Shown: positions 41,420 to 50,953, numbered from the stretch's first letter. The stretch: DNA of 64,000 nucleotides from Phyllobacterium calauticae (GCF_019991125.1 NZ_JAGENB010000002.1:620001-684000); one strand, 5' to 3'. The notes: generated by a model from the sequence alone, not told the origin. Numbers and translations are program-made.

Positions 41420-42236
41420 TGACAATGACATCGATTGGTTGAGTGATCTGCTTGCCGCCGTTGCGATTCAGGAAATCATGCCGCGCTTTCGCCAGCTCGG
41501 CACCGGCGATATCAAGCAGAAGACCTCGGCGCTCGATCTGGTGACGGAAGCCGACACCAGCGCCGAACGGGTGATCACGGCGCGGCTGCGCGAGCGTTAT
41601 CCCGATGCCTTCGTGCTGGGGGAGGAAGCCTGCGAACTCGATGCATCGCTGCTCGGCAAGCTGAAGGATGCGCCGCTGGCTTTCATCATCGACCCGGTCG
41701 ACGGCACCTATAATTTTGCCACCGGCGTGCCACTGTTCGGCGTGATGCTTGCGGTCGTGGTCAATGGCGAGACGGTGGCCGGGATCATTCATGATCCTGT
41801 CGGCAAGGACTGGATCATCGGTGTCAAAGGGGCGGGGAGCCACATCCGCTCGGCCTTCAATGTCAGGCAGAAAGTGTCTGTCGCGCCGCCAGCAGCGATC
41901 AGCGAGATGCTGGGTGCCATTTCATGGCAGTTCCTGGCTGATCCTCTGCGGTCGACGCTGGCGCGCAACCATGCCAAGTGCAAGGCATCGTTCGGTTTCC
42001 GCTGTGCGGCGCATGAATACCGGCTGATTGCCTCGGGCAATGCGCATTTCGCCATCTTCAACAAGCTGATGCCCTGGGATCATCTTGCCGGTGTGCTCAT
42101 CCATCAGGAAGCGGGCGGCCATGCGGCCCGCTTCGATGGAACAGCCTATCTCCCGAGGCATCTGGACGGTGGCCTGCTGATTGCGCCCGACAAGGCGAAC
42201 TGGCAGGATTTGCGCCGGACTCTTTGGTCTGAATAA
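41409..42236 (+). CDS. Inositol monophosphatase-family phosphatase
   Basis: The 275-residue protein has the lithium-sensitive phosphatase motifs: GEE (about 66), [12 protein letters not shown] (about 92) and [15 protein letters not shown] (about 220), which bind the catalytic metals. Substrates in this family include inositol phosphates, PAP and fructose bisphosphate; which one is unclear. A GTG at 41409, with CGGAG about 10 bases upstream, overlaps ttcA by 11 nt, so translational coupling is likely. Confidence 0.88.
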   Translation: MQFNDNDIDWLSDLLAAVAIQEIMPRFRQLGTGDIKQKTSALDLVTEADTSAERVITARLRERYPDAFVLGEEACELDASLLGKLKDAPLAFIIDPVDGTYNFATGVPLFGVMLAVVVNGETVAGIIHDPVGKDWIIGVKGAGSHIRSAFNVRQKVSVAPPAAISEMLGAISWQFLADPLRSTLARNHAKCKASFGFRCAAHEYRLIASGNAHFAIFNKLMPWDHLAGVLIHQEAGGHAARFDGTAYLPRHLDGGLLIAPDKANWQDLRRTLWSE

Positions 42237-42262
42237 TCCGCGGATCTAAACCCGCGGATTAT
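42233..42262. terminator. Hairpin containing both stop codons of convergent genes
   Basis: Arms ATAATCCGCGG/CCGCGGATTAT flank an 8-nt loop between the IMPase and MFS genes. Both stop codons fall within the structure. Confidence 0.55.
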
Positions 42263-43493
42263 GGGGATGGAAGAGCTTGCCCTTCTCGGCAATCAGCACG
42301 AACATCAGACCGATCACCGAAACAACGAAGAAGCCCAGGACGAGCGGCAGGGTTGTCCCGTCATAGGACTGTCCGATGATGGCGCCGATGGCGCCGCCGC
42401 CCGCCGTTCCCATAAACCCAAGCACTGACGACGCCGTGCCGGCGACATGGCCGAGCGGCTCCATGGCGAGTGCATTGAAGTTGGAGCCGATCCAGCCGAA
42501 CTGGAACATCGCCATGGCGAAGAGCAGGAGGTAGATCGGGAACGGTGTCGGATGCGGACCGAATATGGTCAAGAGCAGCCAGACCGTGTTGATCGTCAGG
42601 AAGCCCATCAGCGCACCATGCGACAGGCGGCGCATGCCGAACCGGCCGACAAAGCGCGAGTTCACGAAGGACGAAAACGCCATCATGATCGCGATGGATG
42701 AAAACGCCACCGGGAACCAGATGCCGAGATCATAGATGCCGATATAGATCTGCTGGGCCGAGTTGATGAAACCGAACAGCGAGCCGAACAGGAAGGCGCT
42801 GGCCAGCGTATAGCAAAGCGCCACCCGGTTGGTCAGAACGATCTTGAAGCCCTGCGCAACCGATGCCAGCGTAAACGGACGCCGGTCGGCGGGATCAAAG
42901 GTTTCCGGCAGGCGGAAATACATCCAGACGGTCACAGCGGCCGCCACGACAGCCATGAACATGAAGATCAGGTGCCAGTCGCCGAACAGCATGACGGCCT
43001 GACCCGTGCCCGGTGCGATAACCGGTACGATCATGAACACCATCATGATCAGCGACATGACTTCGGCCATCTGCCGCCCGCCATAGACGTCACGGACGAT
43101 GGAAATGGTGATGACGCGGGTGGCGGCCGAACCGATACCCTGGATCAGGCGGAAGAGGAGCAGGGAGGCAAAGCTTGGCACGAAGGCCGCGCTGGCTGCG
43201 GCGATGACGTAGACAACCAGACCGAACAGAAGCGGCTTGCGGCGGCCGAAACGATCGGACAGCGGGCCATAGAACAGCTGCGATACCGAGAAACCGAGCA
43301 GATAGGCTGAAATCACGTATTGCCGGTGGTTTTCATTCGTTACGCCAAGGCTCGCGCCGATCTGCTGCAAGCCGGGCAGCATGATGTCGATGGCAAGCGC
43401 GTTGATCGCCATGAGCATGGCCATCATTCCGATGAATTCGACCTTGCCCATGCCCATCAGGCGCGGCGCTGTCGTTTGTGTGGTGGTATCCAT
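42246..43493 (-). CDS. Bcr/CflA-type drug efflux MFS transporter
   Basis: The 415-residue inner-membrane protein has about 12 membrane segments. In the loop between TM2 and TM3 it has GPLSDRFGRRKPLL, the MFS motif A, and GIGSAATRVITISIVRDVYGG, as in DHA1-family Bcr/CflA proton-driven exporters (chloramphenicol, bicyclomycin, sulfonamide). The substrate is not predictable. Convergent with the IMPase gene. Confidence 0.93.
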   Translation of the reverse strand: MDTTTQTTAPRLMGMGKVEFIGMMAMLMAINALAIDIMLPGLQQIGASLGVTNENHRQYVISAYLLGFSVSQLFYGPLSDRFGRRKPLLFGLVVYVIAAASAAFVPSFASLLLFRLIQGIGSAATRVITISIVRDVYGGRQMAEVMSLIMMVFMIVPVIAPGTGQAVMLFGDWHLIFMFMAVVAAAVTVWMYFRLPETFDPADRRPFTLASVAQGFKIVLTNRVALCYTLASAFLFGSLFGFINSAQQIYIGIYDLGIWFPVAFSSIAIMMAFSSFVNSRFVGRFGMRRLSHGALMGFLTINTVWLLLTIFGPHPTPFPIYLLLFAMAMFQFGWIGSNFNALAMEPLGHVAGTASSVLGFMGTAGGGAIGAIIGQSYDGTTLPLVLGFFVVSVIGLMFVLIAEKGKLFHPHNPRV

Positions 43494-43517
43494 TATGAGA
43501 CCTGCAAAACAAAGACA

Positions 43518-43542
43518 AAGGCGCTGGAACAGCCAGCGCCTT
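43518..43542 (-). terminator. Rho-independent terminator of grxD
   Basis: Arms AAGGCGCTGG/CCAGCGCCTT with an AACAG loop lie 50 bp past the grxD stop; on the minus strand TGTCTTTG follows. Confidence 0.75.
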
Positions 43543-43591
43543 GAGAAAAAGATTCCGGATTTCCCCGGAACCGATTGAAACTGTTGCGTAG

Positions 43592-43924
43592 TCAGGCCGC
43601 CTTGGTGGCGATGCCTTTTTCGCTGAGCAGGGTTTGTAGCTCGCCTGCCTGGAACATTTCACGGATGATATCACAACCGCCGACGAATTCGCCCTTCACA
43701 TAAAGCTGCGGGATGGTCGGCCAGTTGGAATAATCCTTGATACCCTGACGCAGTTCATTGGATGTCAGAATATTCACGCCTTTGTAATCGACGCCGATGT
43801 AGTCAAGAATTTGCACGACCTGGCCCGAAAAGCCGCATTGCGGAAAGCCCGGCGTTCCCTTCATGAAAAGGACGACGTCGTTGCTCTTGACCTCATTGTC
43901 GATAAATTCATTGATACCGCTCAT
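43592..43924 (-). CDS. grxD: Monothiol glutaredoxin GrxD (CGFS type)
   Basis: The 110-residue monothiol glutaredoxin has the CGFS active site (C30) in PQCGFSGQ, plus [20 protein letters not shown] for glutathione binding. CGFS glutaredoxins bind [2Fe-2S] clusters with glutathione and work with BolA proteins; a bolA gene lies 932 bp upstream on the same strand. Between them sits an opposite-strand gene. Confidence 0.96.
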   Translation of the reverse strand: MSGINEFIDNEVKSNDVVLFMKGTPGFPQCGFSGQVVQILDYIGVDYKGVNILTSNELRQGIKDYSNWPTIPQLYVKGEFVGGCDIIREMFQAGELQTLLSEKGIATKAA

Positions 43925-44030
43925 TTCGGCAACCTTTCATACCAAATGACAACGAATCGTCATCAATGGTCCAAATTGATCTCGTTTAAACAAATAGCGC
44001 TTCAAATCTGGCAAAACAAGGCTGGTCACT

Positions 44031-44843
44031 GTGTCATCTCGTATCATTATAGCGGTCAGCTTCGTCGTTCTGGCAATTTTGGGAGGAATTTTCTGGTTCA
44101 TGCGCCCGGTATCGCCGCCCAAGCCTGCCCCCAACCCGCCAATCAATATCTCCGATGGCGATCTGCCCGACATTTGCCGGAAGATGACCTTCGAGGATGT
44201 CGATTCCATCGTCTGTGAGATCGACCTGCGCTCGCATCGCATCGATCTGGTGCGCACGGGTGCCGACGGCGAACCCTACGGATCGCTGAAGACATTCATG
44301 GAATCCCGTCTGCTGGACACACGCCCGATCCTGGCGATGAATGCAGGCATGTATGAAAAGGACCTTTCTCCGGTCGGCCTCTATGTTGAGGACGGCAAGG
44401 AGACATCGGAACTGCAGACCGATGACGGCGACGGCAATTTCTACATGAAGCCGAACGGGGTTTTCTTCATCGGGAAGGACGGTTCCGCCGGCATTCTGGA
44501 AACAGCGGCGTTTGATGCCGCAAAGCCCGATGTCCGCATAGCCACCCAGTCGGGGCCAATGCTGGTCATCAACGGGCAGGTGCATCCGCGGTTCGAGCCG
44601 AACGGAACATCACGCCTGATCCGCAACGCCGTCGGCGTTCGCGACGCCAACACGGTTATTCTGGCAATATCCATCGAGCCGGTGAGTCTGGGAAGTTTCG
44701 CCCGTCTGTTCAGGGACGGGCTGAATTGCGCCAACGCGCTCTTTCTCGACGGTACGATCTCGGCAGTCGCCAATAACCGCAAAACCCTGATTGGCGGGAT
44801 CGACCCCGTGGGGCCGATTCTCGCCGTATTCGCAAAGAAGTGA
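44031..44843 (+). CDS. Secreted/anchored phosphodiester glycosidase-family protein (NAGPA/DUF2233)
   Basis: The 270-residue protein starts with one membrane segment (IIIAVSFVVLAILGGIFWF), then a NAGPA-type domain: ILAMNAGMYEKDLSPVGLYVEDGKE, NGVFFIGKDGSAGILET, SGPMLVINGQVHPRF and LNCANALFLDGTISAV. Family members remove GlcNAc from phosphodiesters or act on cell-surface glycans, so a periplasmic role is likely. The start is a GTG with only a weak AAGG upstream. It lies antiparallel between bolA and grxD. Confidence 0.85.
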   Translation: MSSRIIIAVSFVVLAILGGIFWFMRPVSPPKPAPNPPINISDGDLPDICRKMTFEDVDSIVCEIDLRSHRIDLVRTGADGEPYGSLKTFMESRLLDTRPILAMNAGMYEKDLSPVGLYVEDGKETSELQTDDGDGNFYMKPNGVFFIGKDGSAGILETAAFDAAKPDVRIATQSGPMLVINGQVHPRFEPNGTSRLIRNAVGVRDANTVILAISIEPVSLGSFARLFRDGLNCANALFLDGTISAVANNRKTLIGGIDPVGPILAVFAKK

Positions 44844-44862
44844 TTATTCGAAGTGATTATTC
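44837..44862. repeat. 13-bp exact tandem duplication at convergent stops
   Basis: GAAGTGATTATTC occurs twice head-to-tail (44837-44849, 44850-44862). The first copy holds the stop of the phosphodiester glycosidase gene; the second holds the stop of bolA. Confidence 0.85.
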
Positions 44863-45090
44863 CGGGGCGCTGGTCTGCAGGGCGAGGGCGTGCAGGACGC
44901 CCCCCATATTGCCCTTGAGCGCATCATAGACCATCTGGTGCTGCTGAACGCGCGACTTGCCGCGAAAACTCTCGGCGACGACTTCCGCGGCATAGTGATC
45001 ACCATCGCCTGCCAGATCGCGAATGGTCACCTGCGCGTCAGGAATCGCGTCCTTGATCATTTTCTCGATGTCGCGCGCGTCCATAGCCAT
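44857..45090 (-). CDS. BolA-family protein
   Basis: The 77-residue protein has the BolA fold: IKDAIPDAQVTIRDLAGDGDHYAAEVVAESFRGKSRVQQHQMVYDALKG, including the Fe-S-related His in SRVQQHQMVY. BolA proteins pair with CGFS glutaredoxins such as GrxD to deliver or sense Fe-S clusters. It follows purL by 43 bp on the same strand, so purL-bolA is probably co-transcribed. Confidence 0.95.
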   Translation of the reverse strand: MAMDARDIEKMIKDAIPDAQVTIRDLAGDGDHYAAEVVAESFRGKSRVQQHQMVYDALKGNMGGVLHALALQTSAPE

Positions 45091-45133
45091 GTTCTGTCTC
45101 CCAAACTTTCGCCTGTCCTTTACCGGGACAGGA

Positions 45134-47365
45134 TCATGCAGCCTGTGTTTCTTCGCCGTCCTGACCGCTCATGTAGTCAGGGAACCACGATTCGTGTGCT
45201 TTTGTCAGGTCTGCTACTGATATGGAGGCGAGGCCCTCGATCGTCAATGTGCTGCCGCCGACAGTGCCCAGCTTGCGGAACGGAACGCCCGACCCCTCGG
45301 CATTGAGCGTGATGAAATTGGCCATGTCAGGCGCAACGGCAATGAGATAACGCGCCTGATCTTCACCAAAAAGCAGGGCATGTGCCGGGCCTTCACCGAC
45401 GGTGACCTTGGCGCCCTTGGTGGAAGCCATGCACATCTCGGCGAGCGCGATGCCAAGCCCGCCATCGGACAGATCATGGCAAGCGGTGATCTGGCCGTTG
45501 CGGATGGCGGAGCGGACAAAATTGCCGTTGCGCTTTTCGATGTTGAGGTCGACCGGCGGGGGCGGGCCGTCGGCACGGCCATGCAGGTCGCGCAGGTAGA
45601 CCGACTGGCCGAGATGCGTGCCGTCACCGCCGATAAGGATCAGCACGTCACTCTCGTGCATGCCGCCGATCTTGGCTGTCTTCGACCAGTCGGGGATGAG
45701 GCCCACACCGGCAATGGTGGGCGTCGGCAGGATCGCCTGGCCGTTGGTTTCGTTGTAGAGCGACACGTTGCCGGAGACGATGGGGAAGGCGAGCGCGCGG
45801 CAGGCATCGCCGATGCCGCCAATGGCCTTGACCAGCTGTCCCATGATTTCAGGACGTTCCGGATTGCCGAAATTGAGATTGTCGGTGGCAGCGAGCGGTT
45901 CAGCGCCGACAGCCGTCAGGTTGCGCCAGCATTCGGCGACAGCCTGCTTGCCGCCCTCATAGGGGTCGGCTTCGCAGTAGCGCGGGGTGACGTCGGAGGA
46001 GAAGGCAAGCGCCTTGCTGCGGTGACCCTCGACGCGCACAACGCCGGCATCGCCGCCGGGTACCTGCAGCGAGTTGCCCTGAATCAGTGTGTCATATTGT
46101 TCGTAAACCCAGCGGCGCGACGACAGATCGGGCGAACCGATCAGCTTCAGCAGTGCGGCGCCGTAATCGTCGACATCGGGAACGCTGGCAGCGGGCAGCG
46201 GTGCGTGCTTGCCGGGTTCCATCCATGGACGGTCATATTCGGGCGCCTGATCGCCAAGATCCTTGATCGGCAGATTAGCGACTTCCTCACCCTGATGGAT
46301 GACGCGGAAGCGCAGATCGTCAGTCGTGTAACCAACGATGGCGAAGTCCAGACCCCATTTCTTGAAGATCGCCTGGGCTTCCGCTTCCTTTTCCGGACGC
46401 AGAACCATGAGCATGCGCTCCTGGCTTTCCGACAGCATCATTTCATAGGCGGTCATGCGCTCTTCGCGCACCGGCACGTCATCGAGGTTCAAGCGGATGC
46501 CGAGATTGCCCTTGGCACCCATTTCCACGGCGGAGCAGGTGAGACCCGCGGCGCCCATGTCCTGAATGGCGATGACGGCACCCGATGCCATCAGTTCCAG
46601 CGAGGCTTCGAGCAGGCATTTTTCCGTGAAGGGATCGCCGACCTGAACGGTCGGGCGCTTCTCTTCGATCGATTCATCGAATTCCGCCGATGCCATTGTG
46701 GCACCGCCGACGCCATCGCGGCCGGTCTTGGCACCGAGATAGACAACGGGAAGGCCGACGCCCTTGGCTTCGGACAGGAAGATCGCATTGGTCTTGGCAA
46801 GGCCGGCGGCAAAAGCGTTGACGAGGATGTTGCCGTTGTAGCGGGCATCGAAATTGACTTCACCACCGACAGTGGGAACGCCGAAGGAATTGCCGTAACC
46901 GCCGACACCTTCGACGACACCTGAGACGAGGTGACGTGTCTTGGGGTGTGACGGTGCGCCGAAGCGCAGCGCATTCATGGCTGCAATCGGCCGTGCGCCC
47001 ATGGTGAACACATCGCGCAGGATACCGCCGACACCGGTCGCCGCACCCTGATAGGGCTCGATATAGGACGGGTGGTTGTGGCTCTCCATCTTGAAGACAA
47101 CGCAGTCGCCATCACCGATATCGACAACACCGGCGTTTTCGCCGGGACCCTGAATGACCTGCGGTCCGGTTGTCGGCAGGGTACGCAGCCATTTCTTCGA
47201 GGATTTGTAGGAGCAATGCTCGTTCCACATGGCCGAGAAGATGCCGAGCTCGGTAAAGCTGGGTTCACGTCCGATCAGGTCGAGAATGCGTTGATATTCG
47301 TCCGGCTTGAGCCCGTGCGAAGCAACGAGTTCCGGCGTGATCTGGATTGTGTTGGAGAGAACCAT
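45134..47365 (-). CDS. purL: Phosphoribosylformylglycinamidine synthase, large subunit
   Basis: PurL, with PurQ and PurS, makes FGAM from FGAR, ATP and glutamine. The 743-residue size is that of the small PurL form, which needs separate PurQ and PurS; both are at 51031-51942. Segments include [54 protein letters not shown] and [16 protein letters not shown] start at 47365 ([13 protein letters not shown]) by fit to family N-termini; an in-frame ATG at 47383 adds six residues. Confidence 0.97.
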   Translation of the reverse strand: MVLSNTIQITPELVASHGLKPDEYQRILDLIGREPSFTELGIFSAMWNEHCSYKSSKKWLRTLPTTGPQVIQGPGENAGVVDIGDGDCVVFKMESHNHPSYIEPYQGAATGVGGILRDVFTMGARPIAAMNALRFGAPSHPKTRHLVSGVVEGVGGYGNSFGVPTVGGEVNFDARYNGNILVNAFAAGLAKTNAIFLSEAKGVGLPVVYLGAKTGRDGVGGATMASAEFDESIEEKRPTVQVGDPFTEKCLLEASLELMASGAVIAIQDMGAAGLTCSAVEMGAKGNLGIRLNLDDVPVREERMTAYEMMLSESQERMLMVLRPEKEAEAQAIFKKWGLDFAIVGYTTDDLRFRVIHQGEEVANLPIKDLGDQAPEYDRPWMEPGKHAPLPAASVPDVDDYGAALLKLIGSPDLSSRRWVYEQYDTLIQGNSLQVPGGDAGVVRVEGHRSKALAFSSDVTPRYCEADPYEGGKQAVAECWRNLTAVGAEPLAATDNLNFGNPERPEIMGQLVKAIGGIGDACRALAFPIVSGNVSLYNETNGQAILPTPTIAGVGLIPDWSKTAKIGGMHESDVLILIGGDGTHLGQSVYLRDLHGRADGPPPPVDLNIEKRNGNFVRSAIRNGQITACHDLSDGGLGIALAEMCMASTKGAKVTVGEGPAHALLFGEDQARYLIAVAPDMANFITLNAEGSGVPFRKLGTVGGSTLTIEGLASISVADLTKAHESWFPDYMSGQDGEETQAA

Positions 47366-47670
47366 CGGTAATACCAATTCCATTGCGCTTTTCTTGGGTT
47401 CTCTTAGAGCAATTTGCGCGGGGAATACACCGTCTAAGGCGGAAAAATTGTCGCTTGCCGCGTTTCGTCAACAGGTGGTGTCGGATGGCAAATCGTATCA
47501 GCCTTGCTTGGCGCTTGGTACGTGGTTCGACAAGCTCACCATGAGGGACGTGGCTTGGCTGCAATGCCAATCGCAAAGGGTGCAGAATATAACTCCTTGC
47601 AATCCTGACCCACCCTCATGGTGAGCTTGTCGAACCACGCACAATGCTTATCCAATAGCCTTCACAGCAC
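47366..47670. other. Intergenic region upstream of purL
   Basis: This 305-bp stretch holds the purL promoter region (47366-47500) and the REP element at 47519-47642, which lies just past the MocR gene stop. I see no gene and no recognised purine riboswitch. Confidence 0.5.
47519..47642. repeat. REP-like paired palindromic element
   Basis: 27-bp perfect arms (47521-47547, 47613-47639) of the same family as 21411; the outer GTGC is changed to TAC on the left side. The centre is 65 bp. Confidence 0.9.
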
Positions 47671-49092
47671 TCACGAATAGCTGTCATAGCTCGCATTGTC
47701 GGTTTCCATCAGACGGCGCAGGATGGACAGGCCGTTTTCCACTTCACCGCGCGTTGCGGGTACCGAATAGCCAAACCGCACCCGGTGGAAGGTCTTTTCC
47801 GTCCGGCCCGGCTTGAATTCGTCCTCGTCGTCAATGAGGACGCCCTCATTGAGCGCCGCGCTCTTGAAGGTCGCCGACAGCCATGGCTCCGGCAGTTTCA
47901 CCCAGATAAACGGCGAATAGGGATGCGAGTTGATATCGAAACCGGCAAAGATCGATCGCGCCAGTGCTTCCCGCTCGGTGGTTTCTTCCCGGACCTTGAC
48001 CCGGATGGCGTCGGCCTCGCCGGAATTGACCAGTTGCGCCCCGAGTTCCGCCATGAGGAACGGCAAGCCGCCGGTGACCATCTTGTGGGCCGTCAGCACG
48101 CGCGATGCCAGATGTGGCGGGCAGGCAACCCAGCCGCCGCGCACACCGGCGGCAACGGATTTCGACAGGCCGCCAATGTGGAAGGTCCGTTCCGGCGCCA
48201 GTTCGGCAAGCTTGACGTGATCAAGGCAGAGCAGCGATCCGTAAATCTCGTCCTCGATGATCCAGACATTGTAACGCCGGGCAATCTCGACAATGGCGCG
48301 GCGATGTTCCTCGGAGAGGGTTGTGGCCGTCGGATTCTGCAGCGACGGCATCAGAAACACCAGCTTCGGGTGCTGCTGGGCGCAGAGCCGTTCAAAGTCA
48401 TCCGGTGTGGCGCTGCCGTTCTCGGTGTTCATGATGATGCTGCGCCGCCCCATCAGATTGACGCTGCGCGCGGCGGAACAATAGGTCAAATCCTCGAAGG
48501 CGATCCGGTCGCCCGGTGTGGTAACCGCGGCAATGATCGCCAGAATGGCTGAATGCGCGCCGAGCGTCGGTACAATCGAAGCGGCATCGGGCCGCCATTC
48601 CGCCGACCCGAGCCAGCGGCTTCCCGCCAATTGCCATGACGGGGGCAGGGTGCGGGAATAGCTAGCGATTTCGCCGGGATAGGACCGGGTGATATCCCGC
48701 AGAAAGCGATCCATCGCAACCGATTGCCCGACATCGATTGCCGCCGTGCTGTCGAGCCGGATATTGCCGGGCGCAATGACGGCGCTGCGCGTGCCGCCGA
48801 AGGGTTCGGAGTGCTGGGCGGGTGGAAGCTGGATCAGCTTCGTCTCCTTGTGGTCAATGACATAGGTGCCCCGACCCACTTCGCCGCTGACAAGACCGCG
48901 CTCACGGATGAGATTGTACGCCCGACCGACCGTGCCGATTGTCACCCCGATATCGAAGGCAAGATTGCGCTGCGGAGGCAATTTCGTGCCCGGTGCAAGC
49001 ACGCCGCCGGCAATGTCCGATTCAATCCGCTCCGCAAGCTGTAGATAGAGCGGGCCTTTGCCGTGTTTCAGTTCCGGAAGCCAATTTGTCAT
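47671..49092 (-). CDS. MocR-type regulator: GntR helix-turn-helix fused to aminotransferase
   Basis: The 473-residue protein has a GntR winged helix at about 12-78 (KGPLYLQLAERIESDIAGGVLAPGTKLPPQRNLAFDIGVTIGTVGRAYNLIRERGLV) and a class I aminotransferase domain. The latter carries LQNPT (N253), IIEDEIYG (D281) and the PLP Lys311 in HIGGLSKSVAAG. MocR proteins sense PLP or amino compounds. It is divergent from a DUF1127 gene, and two 20-bp direct repeats lie between them. The regulated pathway is not apparent. Confidence 0.93.
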   Translation of the reverse strand: MTNWLPELKHGKGPLYLQLAERIESDIAGGVLAPGTKLPPQRNLAFDIGVTIGTVGRAYNLIRERGLVSGEVGRGTYVIDHKETKLIQLPPAQHSEPFGGTRSAVIAPGNIRLDSTAAIDVGQSVAMDRFLRDITRSYPGEIASYSRTLPPSWQLAGSRWLGSAEWRPDAASIVPTLGAHSAILAIIAAVTTPGDRIAFEDLTYCSAARSVNLMGRRSIIMNTENGSATPDDFERLCAQQHPKLVFLMPSLQNPTATTLSEEHRRAIVEIARRYNVWIIEDEIYGSLLCLDHVKLAELAPERTFHIGGLSKSVAAGVRGGWVACPPHLASRVLTAHKMVTGGLPFLMAELGAQLVNSGEADAIRVKVREETTEREALARSIFAGFDINSHPYSPFIWVKLPEPWLSATFKSAALNEGVLIDDEDEFKPGRTEKTFHRVRFGYSVPATRGEVENGLSILRRLMETDNASYDSYS

Positions 49093-49111
49093 GGTGACAA
49101 TTATGTATATT

Positions 49112-49163
49112 GCGATTCCAATTGAGTCAATCCATTACAATCAGCGATACAATTCGAGTCAAT
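49112..49163. promoter_or_regulatory. Two phased 20-bp direct repeats, probable MocR operator
   Basis: GCGATTCCAATTGAGTCAAT (49112-49131) and GCGATACAATTCGAGTCAAT (49144-49163) agree at 16 of 20 positions, and their starts are 32 bp apart, about three helical turns. Direct repeats on one DNA face are typical of MocR operators. Confidence 0.6.
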
Positions 49164-49185
49164 TCGGCTTGATAGGATGGATATG

Positions 49186-49431
49186 ATGAGTACAATTGGT
49201 GCAATCAGAAGAAGATCCGCCGGTGTAAGCGATGCACGTGGCATTGCTTTGCCTAAATTGTCCCGGAGCAGGACGACAGTCCTGCATCAAATTCTGGGCT
49301 GGATGTTGCATGCTGTCGCCAAACGGCGCAGCCGCGTGCATTTGAGCGAACTCAGCGACGAGCAATTGCTGGATATCGGCGTATCGCCAGCGCAGGCACG
49401 GCAGGAATCCAAGCGGTTTTTCTGGGATTGA
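49186..49431 (+). CDS. DUF1127 small protein
   Basis: The 81-residue protein has a basic N-terminus and the DUF1127 (YjiS-like) C-terminal motif: LHQILGWMLHAVAKRRSRVHLSELSDEQLLDIGVSPAQARQESKRFF. Short DUF1127 proteins in rhizobia have been tied to RNA metabolism and stress, often through an Arg-rich segment; the role here is unknown. In-frame ATGs at 49177, 49183 and 49186 compete; AGGA at 49174 best suits 49186. Divergent from the MocR gene. Confidence 0.85.
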   Translation: MSTIGAIRRRSAGVSDARGIALPKLSRSRTTVLHQILGWMLHAVAKRRSRVHLSELSDEQLLDIGVSPAQARQESKRFFWD

Positions 49432-49489
49432 ACGTCCGGTATGGCTGGCTGCCTCCTGAGTTGAGCAACCGCCGTCGCTGCCAATGAGA

Positions 49490-49514
49490 ATTACTGATAC
49501 CCGCCCTCAGTAAT
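49490..49514. promoter_or_regulatory. Inverted repeat upstream of the second DUF1127 gene
   Basis: Perfect 8-bp arms ATTACTGA/TCAGTAAT with a 9-nt centre, 64 bp before the start at 49578 and just before an AT-rich promoter-like stretch. It could be an operator or a weak terminator of the first DUF1127 gene. Confidence 0.45.
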
Positions 49515-49577
49515 ATTGAATGAATCTTTTGTGATTTACCTATATATTACATATTCAATCGTTTCAGGGAGGCGCAT

Positions 49578-49799
49578 ATGGGTACGACTTTTGTAGAACC
49601 TAACCGTCCCGCTATCCGGGGGCTGACCTATGCTTCACAGCCGGACTTCCTGTCACAGTTTGCCGGCTGGGTGGAAAGCGCCCTGATGAAACGGCGCACG
49701 CGGCTTCAGCTCGGCAAGCTGAGCGACGAAGGGCTCAAGGATCTTGCCTTGACCCGCGATCATGTCGAAGCCGATCTCGACCGTTATCTGTCGATGTGA
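49578..49799 (+). CDS. DUF1127 small protein, second copy
   Basis: The 73-residue protein ends in a DUF1127-like region (WVESALMKRRTRLQLGKLSDEGLKDLALTRDHVEADLDRYLSM), related to but clearly different from its neighbour at 49186. The ATG follows AGGGAGGCG. It has its own AT-rich upstream region (about 49500-49565) and a bidirectional terminator behind it. Confidence 0.85.
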   Translation: MGTTFVEPNRPAIRGLTYASQPDFLSQFAGWVESALMKRRTRLQLGKLSDEGLKDLALTRDHVEADLDRYLSM

Positions 49800-49805
49800 T
49801 GCCTC

Positions 49806-49831
49806 AAGCCGGTGCATAACCGCACCGGCTT
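49806..49831. terminator. Bidirectional terminator
   Basis: Perfect 10-bp arms AAGCCGGTGC/GCACCGGCTT with an ATAACC loop between the second DUF1127 gene and the convergent lipoprotein gene. Confidence 0.75.
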
Positions 49832-49844
49832 GCGTTTCCATTTA

Positions 49845-50261
49845 TCAGCCGCGCGCGGTGCAGGACGGTTGTCCTGCTGCCCAACGGCGTATGTCGGATT
49901 CAATGCGATTTCCCATGGAATGTCCCATCAGCGGGCCGAAGGCCTCAACCTTGGCCGGGTTGCCTTCCGCGTGGACGACCAGCAGCGGACGGCCGCCGGG
50001 ATTGCCCGCCGGGACGACCAGGATGCGCGGGCGGCCGGAATAGGAATTCAGCTCCGGCGCGAGATGGTAGGGCTTGAACGCCGAATCCTTCGACTTGAAC
50101 CAGCAATTATTGGCAGCAAGGGCCACCCTCTCCATGGTGGCGAGGGCGGCCTTGTCCGAACCGAAGGCCAGAGAGCCAGGCCCCGGCTTGCTGGGTGATT
50201 GGCATCCGGCGAGCGCCACGAGCGAAATCATCATGGCAACGCCAATCGTCTGCATTTTCAT
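49845..50261 (-). CDS. Small putative lipoprotein, unknown function
   Basis: The 138-residue protein has a lipoprotein signal with lipobox L17-A-G-C20 followed by QSPSKPGPGS. The mature part has a Trp/Phe/Lys segment (NCWFKSKDSAFKPYHLAPELNSYSGRPRILVVPAGNPGGRPLLVVHAEG) and a second Cys near the end (QPSC). I do not recognise the family. It lies in the accessory block between purL and purQ. Confidence 0.75.
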   Translation of the reverse strand: MKMQTIGVAMMISLVALAGCQSPSKPGPGSLAFGSDKAALATMERVALAANNCWFKSKDSAFKPYHLAPELNSYSGRPRILVVPAGNPGGRPLLVVHAEGNPAKVEAFGPLMGHSMGNRIESDIRRWAAGQPSCTARG

Positions 50262-50293
50262 CCAGCTATCTCCAATGATACAAGGGCGGTTGA

Positions 50294-50953
50294 TCAGCTT
50301 GCCTCAAGTTCCCCGAGGAACACTTTCAAGGCATCCGTCATCTCGAACCAGACCAGCGATAGCACCGGATCCTGAATAATCAGTTGCTCATAGGCATCGA
50401 ATTTCGGGAATGGTTCCAGCAGGCGCGAGCGGCGCGTCATCACCCGGAAATGGTTGAACAGGAAGCGGATCGGCGTCAGCCAGGCATCCGCCATGGTCAT
50501 CTGCTTGCCCAGCGCATAGGGGCCATCTCCCATGCGGTGTTCGATTTCACGCAAACCGGCTTCCAGCTGGGCAAAAAGCTTGGTGATCCGCGCATCGTCC
50601 TTGGATTTGGTGTGAACGAGCTCAAAAAGCTCCATGACCGGAACGAGGATTTCGAGCTCGGCGATACGGGCAGCCATGCGCACCACGGCGCGGTCACGCG
50701 AGTCCGCCGGCAACAGAACCGGTTCAGGAAAATGTTCTTCGAGATATTCGGAGATAACCGTGGCTTCGATGATGGTCAGGCCCGAGCCTGTAATCAGCAC
50801 CGGAATACGGTTGAATGGGGAAATGCTGCGGAACTCTTCGGGTATCGGAAAACCCGGCGGCGGCGCTACGACCTTGATGGGTGCCTTTTTGTAATAGGCA
50901 ATGCAACGAACAATCGAGGAGTAGGGGGAGAGCGGCCGCGAATACAGTTTCAT
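50294..50953 (-). CDS. Glutathione S-transferase family protein
   Basis: The 219-residue protein has an N-terminal thioredoxin-fold GST domain: YSRPLSPYSSIVRCIAYYKKAPI, ISPFNRIPVLITGSGLTIIEATVISEYLEEHFP (the IEAT-type glutathione site). An all-helical C-terminal domain follows, with GKQMTMADAWLTPI. The ATG at 50953 has GGAGGAA in front. It lies between purQ and a lipoprotein gene on the same strand; substrate unknown. Confidence 0.9.
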   Translation of the reverse strand: MKLYSRPLSPYSSIVRCIAYYKKAPIKVVAPPPGFPIPEEFRSISPFNRIPVLITGSGLTIIEATVISEYLEEHFPEPVLLPADSRDRAVVRMAARIAELEILVPVMELFELVHTKSKDDARITKLFAQLEAGLREIEHRMGDGPYALGKQMTMADAWLTPIRFLFNHFRVMTRRSRLLEPFPKFDAYEQLIIQDPVLSLVWFEMTDALKVFLGELEAS

